A DNA stretch of 64,000 bases from Pseudomonadota bacterium (GCA_014382245.1 JACNKC010000115.1:1-64000), one strand, 5' to 3'. Shown: positions 43,042 to 52,089, counted from the stretch's first letter. The notes: generated by a model not told the origin, from the letters alone. Numbers and translations: made by a program.

Positions 43042-44864
43042 TTCCGCTTTTCCTTGTCCCCGTGCCTCGCCCTGGTCAACAGGAGAGCCTCCCCGTCCGG
43101 GTCGCCGCCGTAGGTATAGCGCAGAACCTCCTGCAAGTAATAGTCGCCGGCAGGCGGGAGGGAATTCTCGTTTACCAGCAGCCAGGTGTCCTGCCCTTCG
43201 AACAAGGGCAGGTACTCGTCCACTCGGTATACGTTGCGACCGGCGTAGAAGACGGCTCCGTAGTCAAAGCTGCGGTAGAAAAACATCGGCGCTTCTTTTT
43301 CGGGGAGCTGCACGTTGACCCTCGCCATGAAATCGCGCAGGCCCTGTTCTCGTCCGAGCTGTGTTTGAAACACCAGTGGCAGCGCGAGCTGCGTCACGGC
43401 AATGGCCGAGGCGAGCAGCAGTGCCGACGCGACCGGTTTGTGACGGGCAAGGGCTGCCACCGCGCCGCTCGCGCCCAGCAGCAGCGTGGCCGCCCAGGCA
43501 AGACTGGCCACGGGATTGGCCGCAATGGTATCGCGGATAACCGGCAGGTTGGCGGCGTCGCTGCGACTGAGCAGCGGGTTCAGCCAGGCGGTGACATCGA
43601 CTCCGAGTGCTTGCGCGACCACCACGATGAGTGGCAACGCCAGCACGGCGGCCACCAGGCTCGCCAGCCAGGAGAGCACGCGCGAGGGCCGCGCGTCGGG
43701 CGCGGCCTGGTCGTTGGACGCCATCGACGCCCACCAGGCGCCGTAGAGCATGGCCAGCGCCGGGTAAAGGCTGAGCAGGTAGACGCCTCTTTTCGATCCG
43801 GCCAGCGAGTAGACGAGCAGCGTGACTGCAAACCAGCACAGCAACAGCGTGGTGGCCTGGTCGTGCTCGCCGCGGCGTGCGCGGGCCACGAGGCCGACCA
43901 CCAGGCCGGGTGCGAACAGGCTCCACGGTGCAAATCCACCGAGCAGGGCGGGCAGATAGTAGAGCGGGGAGTGTACGTGGCCCACACCCGGCGCCTGGGC
44001 ACTGACAAGTCGCTGCAGGTTCTCCTTCATGACCAGCTTTTCGAAAAACGGCATCCCACCTTCCCAGCCGGCAGCCAGGTACCAGGCTGCCGCCAGCGAC
44101 AGGATCGCAAGGCCTTTGCCGGGGCGCAGCCGCCGCAGGTATTCGCGGTCACCGCGCAGCAGCAGGAAGCAGGCAATAACGGCTACCGGGATCACCAGGC
44201 CTACCGGTCCTTTTGCCAGTACGGCCAGGACCGCGCAGGCGTAGAAACCCGACGACAGCGGTCTGCGGTCACGCAGGTAGTCGCGCATGAAGAACAGCAG
44301 CGCGCCGGTCGTAGCCGCGGCCAGTACCATGTCCACGCGCGCGGTGGTGGCCGAGATAGTCCACTGCACGGTGGTGAGCAGCACCAGGGTTGAGAGGAAA
44401 GCAGCCAGTGGTCCGAAGAATCTCGCGGCGGCGGCGGCTACGGCGGCGGCGCAGGCTATCGATGCCGCGGCCGAGGGCAGGCGCGTTGTCCATTCCGAAA
44501 CGAAACCCGCGGCGAGGCTCACGAGCGCACCCAGCCAGTGAAACAGAGGTGGTTTCGACGGCATCTCGTGGCCGTTTCTCAGCGGCAGTATCCAGTCCCC
44601 GTTTTCTACGATGGCCTGCACGACAATGGCTTCGCGGGGTTCACCCTTGGTGTAAAAGGGGACCTGCGAAATCGGTACGACGTAGAGCAGCGAGGCCAGC
44701 GTCAGCAGCAGGGGCAGCAGCAGGAGCCAGCCTCGATTGTGGTCCCCGGTGGTCGTCGCGGCTGTAGGGGCGGCAGTGGCCGGGGTGGCAGTGGCCGGGG
44801 TGGCAGTGGCCAGCGTGGCCGGCGCCCGCGAAGTGCTTGGAACTGGTGAGGGCGGCGGCGACAC
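43038..44864 (-). CDS. ArnT/PMT-like (GT39/GT83) glycosyltransferase
   Basis: The 608-residue inner-membrane GT-C enzyme opens with a Thr/Ala/Pro-rich tail, residues about 15-40. Its first periplasmic loop carries EPREAIVVQAIVENGDWILP, the GT-C signature where Glu is catalytic, followed by PSKPPLFHWLGA. A dozen membrane helices follow, then a soluble domain of about 110 residues. ArnT-type enzymes move a sugar from undecaprenyl phosphate to lipid A; here the acceptor is unknown. The stop overlaps mgtE, perhaps only by chance packing. The N-terminal tail is encoded by a 15-bp tandem repeat. Confidence 0.88.
   Translation of the reverse strand: MSPPPSPVPSTSRAPATLATATPATATPATAAPTAATTTGDHNRGWLLLLPLLLTLASLLYVVPISQVPFYTKGEPREAIVVQAIVENGDWILPLRNGHEMPSKPPLFHWLGALVSLAAGFVSEWTTRLPSAAASIACAAAVAAAAARFFGPLAAFLSTLVLLTTVQWTISATTARVDMVLAAATTGALLFFMRDYLRDRRPLSSGFYACAVLAVLAKGPVGLVIPVAVIACFLLLRGDREYLRRLRPGKGLAILSLAAAWYLAAGWEGGMPFFEKLVMKENLQRLVSAQAPGVGHVHSPLYYLPALLGGFAPWSLFAPGLVVGLVARARRGEHDQATTLLLCWFAVTLLVYSLAGSKRGVYLLSLYPALAMLYGAWWASMASNDQAAPDARPSRVLSWLASLVAAVLALPLIVVVAQALGVDVTAWLNPLLSRSDAANLPVIRDTIAANPVASLAWAATLLLGASGAVAALARHKPVASALLLASAIAVTQLALPLVFQTQLGREQGLRDFMARVNVQLPEKEAPMFFYRSFDYGAVFYAGRNVYRVDEYLPLFEGQDTWLLVNENSLPPAGDYYLQEVLRYTYGGDPDGEALLLTRARHGDKEKRK
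44776..44820 (-). repeat. 15-bp coding tandem repeat (two exact copies plus one diverged)
   Basis: On the plus strand the unit GTGGCCGGGGTGGCA occurs twice in a row, then a diverged third copy. It encodes the Thr/Ala/Pro pentapeptides near the N-terminus of the ArnT-like protein. Repeat number could vary without frameshift. Confidence 0.9.
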
Positions 44865-44977
44865 GACGCGCGATACTAGCTTGCCCGCGCAGCCGTTTCA
44901 CCAGCCGGGCGCCTGCTGCCGCGGCCAACGGCGGGCTTGCGCTGGCGTGTAAGCCAGACCGGGGCTAAGCTTTGTCC

Positions 44978-45445
44978 GTGGCCGAGCTGCAAACGAGACA
45001 ACTGCCCAGGCTGGGATCCGACGAGCTGGCGGATCTGCCGGGGCAGGGGCGCAGGGTGCTGCTGCTCTACAAGGCCAGCTGCCCCACCTGCCGCATCGCC
45101 CTGCCCCTGCTCGAGCAACTCTATCGCCGGGGTGAAGGCATTATCGACATCGTGGCCGTGTCCCAGGACACCCTGGAGGAGACCGAGGACTTTGTTCGCG
45201 ACAACAAGATAACCATGCCGGTGTACCTGGATAACCCCGGCTGGCCGCTGTCGACCGAGTTGGGCCTGGCCTCGGTACCGGTGCTGCTGCTGCTCGATGG
45301 AGACTCGCTGGGGTCGGCTATCGAAGGTTTCAGCCGCGAGGAGTACCGGCGGGAGATGGAGCTCATGGTCAGCGCCGCAGGGCTGGAATGGGATTGTGCC
45401 TATCTCTTCGATACCCCGGAGTTACCCGACTTCAAGCCCGGTTGA
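44978..45445 (+). CDS. thioredoxin-fold protein (AhpC/TSA or TlpA-like) with CxxC active site
   Basis: The 155-residue protein from GTG 44978 (a TTG two codons earlier is an alternative) lacks a signal peptide, so it is cytosolic. Its core, VLLLYKASCPTCRIALPLLEQL, carries a C-P-T-C active site. The cis-Pro segment LASVPVLLLLDGDS closes the fold. It is most like bacterial peroxiredoxin/TlpA-type redoxins. The C-terminal YLFDTPELPDFKPG tail seems distinct. It converges with the YiiX-like gene and has no operon partner. Confidence 0.85.
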   Translation: MAELQTRQLPRLGSDELADLPGQGRRVLLLYKASCPTCRIALPLLEQLYRRGEGIIDIVAVSQDTLEETEDFVRDNKITMPVYLDNPGWPLSTELGLASVPVLLLLDGDSLGSAIEGFSREEYRREMELMVSAAGLEWDCAYLFDTPELPDFKPG

Positions 45446-45524
45446 GGCAGCCGTCACCTGCAGGGGTAGTTATCCCTGTTCTCCACTGGCGACCCGCTGG
45501 TCGTTGCCAACCCGGCCGGGCTGG

Positions 45525-46454
45525 TCAGCCGGTCTCGAGCAGTTCTTCTTCGGTTACTTCAGATTCGCCGTCGTCGCTGCCGGCCCACACGATCTTGCGG
45601 TAGTCGAAGTTGCGGTTGCCCAGCAGGTCGGATTTCACCACTTCGAAGTAAGGGGACAGGTCGAAGTCCCGTGGTGTGACCAGGTTGGGGTCGCAGGCTG
45701 TGAAGACCCCGTCGCTGACGAGGTCGGGCTCTGCCCGGCCGAACCACCTCTTGCGTGGCTTGCCGGTACCTACCTGCACGCGCCCGGAAACCCGCGGCGA
45801 TGTAACCAGTGGCTGGACCGGGTAACGTACCTTCTGAAAGGCAGAGGTTATCTGGGCCGAGCAGATTACTTCCTTGGACAAGGTGCCCGCATGCTCGAGC
45901 ATACTGCGCCGGAAGCGCTTGGGAACCAGGGTCACCGGAAAGAAGTAACGGAGCAGGTCGAATATATGTTCGACGTTGTACTTCGAGCCTATCTGGTCGA
46001 TGACGGTGGCGAGCACCGTGTTTAGGTCACCGGGTCGCAGCTTGAAGGGGCGGCATATTCTCACGTTGTGGTTGCGGTATTTTGACAGCGGAGCGGAGGC
46101 GACGCCGTTCTCGACAGTGGCCTCGACCAGCAGTGTCGAGGCTTCGTCACCGTATAAGCGGCGAAGTTCGTCGGCCTGGGGCCCACCTCGCTTGAGCAGC
46201 GCGTCACCGACGTAGAGCGCCGAGTGCGACCACGAACTCTGCGTCAGGTACTTGATGACTTCGCTTATGCGTTGGCTCCCGTCCACCAGCAGAACGTCGC
46301 CCGGCTGTATGACATGGCGCAGGCGACCCATGTCACTGGGCAACAGTTGCCGGTAGCCCATGCGTTCCCTGACAAGGATGGCCGTCAGACGGCCGATGAT
46401 GAACTGTTTCAGGCGCTGGTACATGTGCTCGCGGAGCTGTCCGCAGTCATACAT
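45525..46454 (-). CDS. YiiX-like permuted NlpC/P60 (papain-fold) cysteine peptidase
   Basis: From ATG 46454 the product has 309 residues; the track gives 316 and Met at 46424 is another option. Circularly permuted papain-fold motifs are visible: GDVLLVDGSQRISEVIKYLTQ, the catalytic His in QSSWSHSALYVG, the acidic LVEATVENGV, and the catalytic Cys in EVICSAQITSAF. YiiX/YebB relatives act on lipids or peptidoglycan peptides, and no signal peptide is seen. The C-terminal 100 residues look specific to this lineage. It is minus-strand, with the Nramp-like gene behind it after 138 bases. Confidence 0.8.
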   Translation of the reverse strand: MYDCGQLREHMYQRLKQFIIGRLTAILVRERMGYRQLLPSDMGRLRHVIQPGDVLLVDGSQRISEVIKYLTQSSWSHSALYVGDALLKRGGPQADELRRLYGDEASTLLVEATVENGVASAPLSKYRNHNVRICRPFKLRPGDLNTVLATVIDQIGSKYNVEHIFDLLRYFFPVTLVPKRFRRSMLEHAGTLSKEVICSAQITSAFQKVRYPVQPLVTSPRVSGRVQVGTGKPRKRWFGRAEPDLVSDGVFTACDPNLVTPRDFDLSPYFEVVKSDLLGNRNFDYRKIVWAGSDDGESEVTEEELLETG

Positions 46455-46592
46455 TCTAGCGCCCGGAGGGTCCACTGGGAATGCGTTTTCGCCGGCCGGG
46501 CTGATTTTCCCCCTACCGGGTGGCGGCTTTTCCCGCTAAGCCGGTCTATGGCCGCGGCGGCGCTGCGCGTCAATGGCGCCCCCTTGCGGGGG

Positions 46593-47981
46593 TCAGCCCA
46601 AGAACAACTGTTGAAGGACCACGCCCACCGAGATGGTGGCAAACGCGATGTAGAACAGGCTCACACTCGACATGGCCAGTCGCGCTGTCATCGAGGGTCG
46701 GCACAACTCGGGCAATTCGCGGATGTTGCTCCACAACAGCAGGGGGCAGTAGACCGCCATGGCTATGCCGCCGAAGAAGCCGGCCGAGAGCAGGAAGACA
46801 AACGGGGGCAGAGCCCCCCATGCCCAGGTGAGCGCGGTGCCCACCACCATCCAGCCCAGGGCTATGCCCCGGTACCAGTCCTTGAGGCTCCAGCGGCGGC
46901 TCCAGCGGTAGTTGTTGCGCAGCAGGTCTGAGCAGCTGCGAGCCACGCCGTCGAGCAAGGTGAGCTGGGTGGTGAACAGGCAGGCGATGCCTATGACCAT
47001 GAAGAGAATTTTTCCTCCCGGTCCCCACACGGTGTCCAACAGCACCGCCTCTTCGTAGAGCAGGGCCTCGTTGGACGGCACGATGCCGGCCGGGTGCAGC
47101 ACTGCCAGCGCGGCAAAGATAAACAACAGTATCGTCACGAGGTTGGTGAGCCAGAAAAAGATCACCTGGTCACGGGCCATGTGTTTGAACCATCGTTTCC
47201 AGCGGTCAGCGTTTGCGCTGTTATCGTCCGGGATCCAGGCTTCGTTTGATTCGCCGGAGTCGGCCAGGTGCCCGCACATTCCCCAGCCCTTGTCGCGCAG
47301 GTAATACGAGAACAACAGGTTGGCGGTTCCCCCGGCGCCGGCAAAGACGATGGCTGACAGCAGTTGGTAGGGCGGCATGTCGGGTGGCTTTACGCCCACC
47401 GAGGCTATGCCGCGGGCGAGCTCGGCGACGGTTTCTCCGTTGCCCAGCCTGGCCACTATCACCAGCAGGCCCAGTAGCATGAAGAGAACCAGGGCGGTGA
47501 CGATTTTTTCCATCCACCCGTAAACGTTGCGCGGTCCGAACATGACCAGCGCCACGATGGCGAAGGTGAGCGCGGTCCAGGCCCAGGGATCGCCGGGGCC
47601 ATCGAGTCCGACCACGAGCACCTTGACGGCGCCAGCGCAGGTACGCGCCCAGCCCGGCAGTATCCACGACACGACGTTGAGCAGCAGGAACACCGGCACC
47701 CAGCCGCGCCCCCGGCGGGCCAGGGCCCCGTATGCGCTTTCACCCGTGGCCAGGGTGTAGCGGCCTATCTCCAGGTTGATTATCAGTTGCAGGCTCACGC
47801 CGAGCACGGCGGCCCAAGCCACCGTGGCGCCGAAGCGGGCCGTGGTGACGGGCCAGATAACCAGCTCGCCCGCACCAATGGCCAGGCCGACGAGCATGAC
47901 ACCGGGCCCGAGCAGGCGCATGAAGCCACGCGGCTTGTCCGGGAGCAGGGCGGGGCGTAGCGGGGGAGGCGAAACAGGCAT
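46593..47981 (-). CDS. Nramp-like divalent metal transporter lacking canonical metal motifs
   Basis: The 462-residue polytopic protein has about 11 membrane helices. The first, GPGVMLVGLAIGAGELVIWP, shows the Nramp/NRMT fold, but the metal-coordinating DPGN motif reads GAGE. In the sixth helix region (LLSAIVFAGAGGTANLLFSYYL) the usual MPH motif is also absent. This matches Nramp-related transporters of the non-canonical kind, whose substrate may be Mg2+ or something else. Helix 1 and the NIRELPEL terminal region are well conserved in length. No regulator is nearby. It sits 30 bases from asd, which is transcribed towards it. Confidence 0.85.
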   Translation of the reverse strand: MPVSPPPLRPALLPDKPRGFMRLLGPGVMLVGLAIGAGELVIWPVTTARFGATVAWAAVLGVSLQLIINLEIGRYTLATGESAYGALARRGRGWVPVFLLLNVVSWILPGWARTCAGAVKVLVVGLDGPGDPWAWTALTFAIVALVMFGPRNVYGWMEKIVTALVLFMLLGLLVIVARLGNGETVAELARGIASVGVKPPDMPPYQLLSAIVFAGAGGTANLLFSYYLRDKGWGMCGHLADSGESNEAWIPDDNSANADRWKRWFKHMARDQVIFFWLTNLVTILLFIFAALAVLHPAGIVPSNEALLYEEAVLLDTVWGPGGKILFMVIGIACLFTTQLTLLDGVARSCSDLLRNNYRWSRRWSLKDWYRGIALGWMVVGTALTWAWGALPPFVFLLSAGFFGGIAMAVYCPLLLWSNIRELPELCRPSMTARLAMSSVSLFYIAFATISVGVVLQQLFLG

Positions 47982-48010
47982 CGGCTGAGTCGAATCCGCT
48001 GCTTTGCTCT

Positions 48011-49093
48011 TCAGAGTATGCCGCGGTCGAGCAGGTACTCGGCTATGAGCAGGGCACCCTTGGCCGCGCCCATCTTGGTGTTGTGTGACACCAGCATGTA
48101 GCGCAGGCCGTGCCGGTACAGCGGCTCTTCGCGGATTCGGCCCACCGAGGTGGTCATACCGTCACCGGCGTCGCGGTCGAGCCTGGGCTGCGGCCTGAAG
48201 GGGTCGTCGTGCACGTATATCAGTGTTTCGGGCATCGAAGGCAGCTTGAGCCGCGCCGCCCGCTTGCCCGCCGTGCGCAGGGCCGCGGCCGCCTGGGCAG
48301 GTGTCGCAGGTCGTTCGAGTTCCAGCGATACGGCCTCGGTGTGGCCTTCGAGCACTGCCGCCCGCGTACAGGTGCACGACACCTTCACTGACGATTCCAC
48401 GAGCTTGCCGGCGACGACCTTGCCCAGCAGCTTGCGGGCCTCGGCGGTCACCTTTTCTTCTTCCGAGGGAATGTAAGGGATGACGTTGTCTATGGCGTCC
48501 AGCGCGGCTACTCCCGGCGAGCGGCCGGCCCCGGAAATGCCCTGCATGGATACCATCGATACTTTTTTGACCCCGAAGCGTTCGTCCAACGGCTTCAGGG
48601 TTATGGCCAGGCCGGTAACGGTGCAGTTGGGCTGGGGCAGGATGAATCCTTTCCAGCCACGGTTCTTCTGTTGGCGGCGTAGCAAGGTGGCCTGTTGCAG
48701 GCTGACGCCGGGCAGCAACAGCGGCACGTCGTCTTCGTAGCGAAAGGCGGAGGCGGTGCTCACGACCGGGGTGGTCTGTGCGTACATCGGCTCGAGGTCG
48801 ACGGCGACGTCGGATTCCACCGCCGAAAACACGAGGTCGACGTTGTCCAGTTTCAGGTCTTCCCCGTTCTCCACGGTCATGTCGAGCACCGATTCCGGGG
48901 GACTGCCGCCAGCCCACCAGCGCAGTGAACCACTGGACTCATGGCGCAGTGCATCAGCGTATTTTTTCCCCGCCGAACGGGGGGAAGCCCCCAACCGAGC
49001 GATCCTGAACCAGGGGTGCTGGGCCAGGGCCGCAACGAATTGCTGCCCGGCAATACCCGTGGCTCCGACAATAGCTACTTTCATTTTTTTCAT
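48011..49093 (-). CDS. asd: aspartate-semialdehyde dehydrogenase, archaeal/fungal type
   Basis: The 360-residue enzyme makes aspartate semialdehyde for Lys, Thr, Met and diaminopimelate synthesis. The N-terminal Rossmann motif VAIVGATGIAGQQFV is followed by FSAVESDVAVDLEP. The catalytic Cys is in ILPQPNCTVTGLAITL, which with MVSMQGISGAGRSPGVAALDAIDNVIPYI matches the archaeal/fungal class more than the E. coli class. A second ATG four residues in, with A7 between them, is an alternative start. It is divergent from the small DUF3024-like gene across 180 bases. Confidence 0.94.
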   Translation of the reverse strand: MKKMKVAIVGATGIAGQQFVAALAQHPWFRIARLGASPRSAGKKYADALRHESSGSLRWWAGGSPPESVLDMTVENGEDLKLDNVDLVFSAVESDVAVDLEPMYAQTTPVVSTASAFRYEDDVPLLLPGVSLQQATLLRRQQKNRGWKGFILPQPNCTVTGLAITLKPLDERFGVKKVSMVSMQGISGAGRSPGVAALDAIDNVIPYIPSEEEKVTAEARKLLGKVVAGKLVESSVKVSCTCTRAAVLEGHTEAVSLELERPATPAQAAAALRTAGKRAARLKLPSMPETLIYVHDDPFRPQPRLDRDAGDGMTTSVGRIREEPLYRHGLRYMLVSHNTKMGAAKGALLIAEYLLDRGIL

Positions 49094-49274
49094 GCCGGTC
49101 TCACCTGTAAGTGACAGAGTTTACGCGTGCCTGCAGGGGATTGAAACCAGTTGCGGCTTGCCTGGGCAACCCTCGTTGTTTGAACGATCGTTAAGTGGTC
49201 CGGGCACATGCGCTGTGTGCGAAGGGGGGGGGTGAACTTGCCCGCCACGGCCGCCGGGGCTACTGTAATTGTGT

Positions 49275-49643
49275 ATGGCACGTTCCTCCGCTCGCAAGAA
49301 AACCCAACGCACCGCATCGGTGCACGAGTTTATGGCCCCCTTCGTCCGACGCGTACTCGGCTGGAGAGTAGGACCCAGGGGAGTACTCACGGCCAGGTGT
49401 TCGGTGGCGGGAGTCATCACGGTGGTGCATCGCTTTCGCGATGGGTGCAACGGCGACATCGTCGATCACCGCATTGCCCAGTTGAGGCCGGAGAAAGAAA
49501 GCGGTTACAAGCTCTTCTGGAAAAAGGGCAACGGGCGCTGGGCGGCTTACTACGACGATCGCGGAGACGCGGTCGAGGGTTCTCTTGCCGACTGCGTCGG
49601 CGAAATCTCCCGCGACCCCTTCGGCTGCTACTGGAATTCCTGA
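49275..49643 (+). CDS. small DUF3024-like protein
   Basis: From ATG 49275 the protein has 122 residues; the track's first codon is a TTG two codons earlier. A basic N-terminus (RSSARKKTQRTASVHEF) precedes a compact domain with VVHRFRDGCNGDIVDHRIAQLR and ESGYKLFWKKGNGRWAAYYDD. The LFW-x-K-x-n-G-x-W-x-x-Y pattern resembles the C-terminal half of DUF3024. The final DPFGCYW is also family-like. Function unknown. It lies between asd (divergent) and the lipoprotein hydrolase gene, whose start follows 29 bases later. Confidence 0.65.
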   Translation: MARSSARKKTQRTASVHEFMAPFVRRVLGWRVGPRGVLTARCSVAGVITVVHRFRDGCNGDIVDHRIAQLRPEKESGYKLFWKKGNGRWAAYYDDRGDAVEGSLADCVGEISRDPFGCYWNS

Positions 49644-49672
49644 CCTCCCCCGTTACAGTCAGTCGCTGTAAA

Positions 49673-50671
49673 ATGACCTCTCCTTTCTGCGTGCCTCTGC
49701 GTCTTCTTTCGTGTTGTTTCTTGATTGCCACCTTGCTGCCGGGCTGCGCAGATCAACGACGGGTGCCGCGAATAGATCCCGTGCTGCGGGGTTGGGAGCA
49801 GGCCCAGGAGCCGGTAGACCTGCTGCTGCACGCGTTCAATACCGGCACCATGCGTAGCCTGCCCGGCGTCATGGCCAAGGGCGGAAGTTGGCAGGAGGCC
49901 AGCGAAATTCCCGTCCCTGCTTTCGTGGTCGAGCACGAGAGCAAGGGCCTGCTGGTGTTCGACACCGGTTACTCACCTGCAGTAAGGGATAGCCCGGAGC
50001 AGTACCTGGGCCCACTGCTGGCGGCGCTCGATCTCTGCCATACCGAGCCCGGGCAGTCCTTGCCCGAGCAGATGTCGGCGGCGGGCCTGGACCCGGCTGA
50101 CGTCGGCTACGTGGCGGTTTCACACTTGCATTTTGACCACGCGGGAAGCGTGGAGGCCTTTGCCGGGGCCACCCTGCTGTTGCCGCGCCGCGAGGAAGAG
50201 GGCGCGTGGGGTGCCCGCTGGTTCGAGGATTTTTTCTTCGAGCAGGACTGGGACGACCTGGAGCGGCGCAGGGTTATCGACTACGCGGCCACCGAGCCCT
50301 GGGCAACTTTTGACGGGCACCACGACGTATTCGGCGACGGCAGTGCCGTGCTCGTAGACCTGCATGGCCACACCGCGGGCACGCAGGGGCTGGTCCTGAG
50401 GGGCCGCGGCGGGGTGATACTGCTCACCGGCGACGCGGCTTACACCGAGGCCAGCTGGCGTTACCTGGCACAGCCGGCCTTCGCCCATAACATGGACGAC
50501 TGGTGGCAACAGGCCTGGCGCATAAACCGTTTCGTGGGTTTGCTCGAAGACGAGGGCGGTGTGCTGGTGGTACCGGGCCACGATCTCAGGTCGGTACGGG
50601 AGGCCGACCGCGCCGACCTGCGTTACCACGAGTTCGTGACCGTGCCAGCCGTCCAGGCCGTCGCCGACTGA
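49673..50671 (+). CDS. lipoprotein metallo-beta-lactamase-fold hydrolase (AHL lactonase-like)
   Basis: From ATG 49673 the protein has 332 residues; the track ORF begins far upstream inside other sequence. A lipoprotein signal (LLSCCFLIATLLPGCAD) anchors it in the envelope. The metal motif VSHLHFDHAGSVEAF (HxHxDH) and later ligands in LHGHTAGTQGLVL, LTGDAAYTE and VVPGHD complete a dinuclear site. The order resembles AiiA-type N-acyl-homoserine lactonases and their broader relatives, so lactone hydrolysis is plausible but the substrate is unproven. It is followed by a GT2 gene after 66 bases. Confidence 0.88.
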   Translation: MTSPFCVPLRLLSCCFLIATLLPGCADQRRVPRIDPVLRGWEQAQEPVDLLLHAFNTGTMRSLPGVMAKGGSWQEASEIPVPAFVVEHESKGLLVFDTGYSPAVRDSPEQYLGPLLAALDLCHTEPGQSLPEQMSAAGLDPADVGYVAVSHLHFDHAGSVEAFAGATLLLPRREEEGAWGARWFEDFFFEQDWDDLERRRVIDYAATEPWATFDGHHDVFGDGSAVLVDLHGHTAGTQGLVLRGRGGVILLTGDAAYTEASWRYLAQPAFAHNMDDWWQQAWRINRFVGLLEDEGGVLVVPGHDLRSVREADRADLRYHEFVTVPAVQAVAD

Positions 50672-50709
50672 TGTTTTACACGATGTCGGTACACGTTGGC
50701 CGTACTTGG

Positions 50710-50715
50710 TATACT
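50710..50715 (+). promoter_or_regulatory. possible extended -10 box upstream of the GT2 gene
   Basis: TATACT preceded by TGG fits an extended -10 element 23 bases before the GTG start. No convincing -35 hexamer is seen at the right distance. Weak evidence. Confidence 0.3.
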
Positions 50716-50737
50716 CGTTGGGGGCAGGGGAGCGTCG

Positions 50738-51487
50738 GTGTACCGGGAAAATAAAATCATAGTGGTCATGCCCGCGTACAACGCGGAGGCTACATTGCGT
50801 CGCACCTGGGAAGAGGTAATGGCCCAGGGCGTGGTCGACCGGGTGATCGTGGTCGACGACGGCAGCGCCGATCAGACCGCTGCCATAGCGCGCACGTTTC
50901 CCGATACGACCGTGCTCAGGCACGACAGCAATCTCGGCTACGGAGCCAACCAGAAAAGTTGCTATCGGCTCGCCCTCGAAGAAGGCGCCGACATAGTCGT
51001 GATGGTACACCCCGACTACCAGTACACGCCCAGGTTGATTCCCGCGATGGTGGCGGTGATAGGCAGCGGACTGCATCCCTGCGCCATGGGTTCGCGGGTG
51101 CTCGGTGGCTACGCGCTCAAGGGGGGTATGCCGCTGTGGCGGTACATTGCCAATCGCTTTCTCACCGCGGTCGGCAACTTGCTGATGGGGTCAAAACTGT
51201 CCGAGCTGCACAGTGGCTACCGCGCCTTCTCCAGGCAACTGCTCGAGGAGTTGCCGCTGGACGCCAATTCCGACGATTTTGTGTTCGACAACCAGGTCCT
51301 GGCCCAGGTCGTGTGGCTCGGCTACACGGTGGCCGAGATCAGCTGCCCTACCAGTTACTGCAACGAAGCGTCGTCCATTAATTTTCGCCGCAGCGTGGTC
51401 TACGGGCTGGGCTGCCTGCGCACGGGTGTGCAATTCAGGCTCGCGCGCGCCGGGCTGCTGAGCTCGCCGCTGTTTCCGCCCGCCTGA
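50738..51487 (+). CDS. GT2-family glycosyltransferase (DPM1/polyprenyl-P-sugar synthase type)
   Basis: The GTG at 50738 follows AGGGGAG by six bases and gives 249 residues. Motifs include VVMPAYNAEATLRRTWEEV, VIVVDDGSADQT (nucleotide-sugar binding) and VMVHPDYQYTPRLIPAMV, where Asp-x-Asp is replaced by HPDYQY as in dolichol-phosphate-mannose synthase-like enzymes. The protein lacks membrane helices, so it probably works on the cytosolic face. It may make a polyprenyl-phosphate sugar for GT-C enzymes such as the two in this window. Confidence 0.88.
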   Translation: MYRENKIIVVMPAYNAEATLRRTWEEVMAQGVVDRVIVVDDGSADQTAAIARTFPDTTVLRHDSNLGYGANQKSCYRLALEEGADIVVMVHPDYQYTPRLIPAMVAVIGSGLHPCAMGSRVLGGYALKGGMPLWRYIANRFLTAVGNLLMGSKLSELHSGYRAFSRQLLEELPLDANSDDFVFDNQVLAQVVWLGYTVAEISCPTSYCNEASSINFRRSVVYGLGCLRTGVQFRLARAGLLSSPLFPPA

Positions 51488-51540
51488 ACGTACTTCTTCG
51501 GTTCGGTTTCCCCGGGGCGGTAAAACCTGGCCGCCAGCGT

Positions 51541-52089
51541 CTACAGGCCGTGCCTGTTGCAGTCTTCAAGCAGCACGTCCATGGCCATGGCCCTGAACCT
51601 GCCCCAGTTTGACCAGGACGGGACGATGTCTCGCAGCTTGCCAGCATAGTCGGGTAGCTCGGCCGGCTTGGCCTCGACCCACTCGGTTATTTTCTCGCCG
51701 GGGTCGTTGCTCTGCAGCACGCCCGAGGTTTCGCGGGTGAAGAACAGGTAAGTACAGAACCTCGACACGCGCTTGCCGTCGCTGTAACGAATGGCGGCCA
51801 CGAAGCGGGCCACGTCTACCTCGAGGTTGGTCTCTTCCCAGATTTCTCGCAGCAGTGCGTCTTCTATCGCCTCGCCTTTCTGTATACCGCCGGTGGGAAG
51901 GCGCATGACCGAGCCCGGGTAGCTGGCCTTGGTCTGCAGCAGGAAGCCACCGCTGGGCCGCAGGATGGCCATGCAGACTTCGCCGAGGCGTCGCCGCGAA
52001 ACCGGCGGAAAATCCAGCGAAGGCAACTCGAGGGTAAGCTGCCTGGGCGCACCGTACTTACTGGAGAGATGCTCGAGTTGCTCGTTCAC
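51541..52089 (-). CDS. Nudix hydrolase
   Basis: The 182-residue protein holds a Nudix box at about residues 67-90: GGIQKGEAIEDALLREIWEETN. This fits GX5EX7REUXEEXGU except that the last Gly is Asn. The box plus the SYPGSVMRLPTGG substrate strand suggest a nucleoside-diphosphate-linked substrate, but which cannot be told. The N-terminal 35 residues (KYGAPRQLTLELPSLDFPPVS) are an extra segment. It is convergent with the GT2 gene and stands alone on the minus strand, followed upstream by the oxidoreductase gene. Confidence 0.9.
   Translation of the reverse strand: MNEQLEHLSSKYGAPRQLTLELPSLDFPPVSRRRLGEVCMAILRPSGGFLLQTKASYPGSVMRLPTGGIQKGEAIEDALLREIWEETNLEVDVARFVAAIRYSDGKRVSRFCTYLFFTRETSGVLQSNDPGEKITEWVEAKPAELPDYAGKLRDIVPSWSNWGRFRAMAMDVLLEDCNRHGL

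Noticed and set aside
43008-44393. 461-residue plus-strand ORF
   Set aside because: It is antisense to the ArnT-like gene, with Gln/Gly/Arg-rich shadow composition.
45446-45524. possible terminator CAGGGG-loop-CCCTG between convergent genes
   Set aside because: The stem is only about five pairs with a poor tail, too weak to list as a feature.
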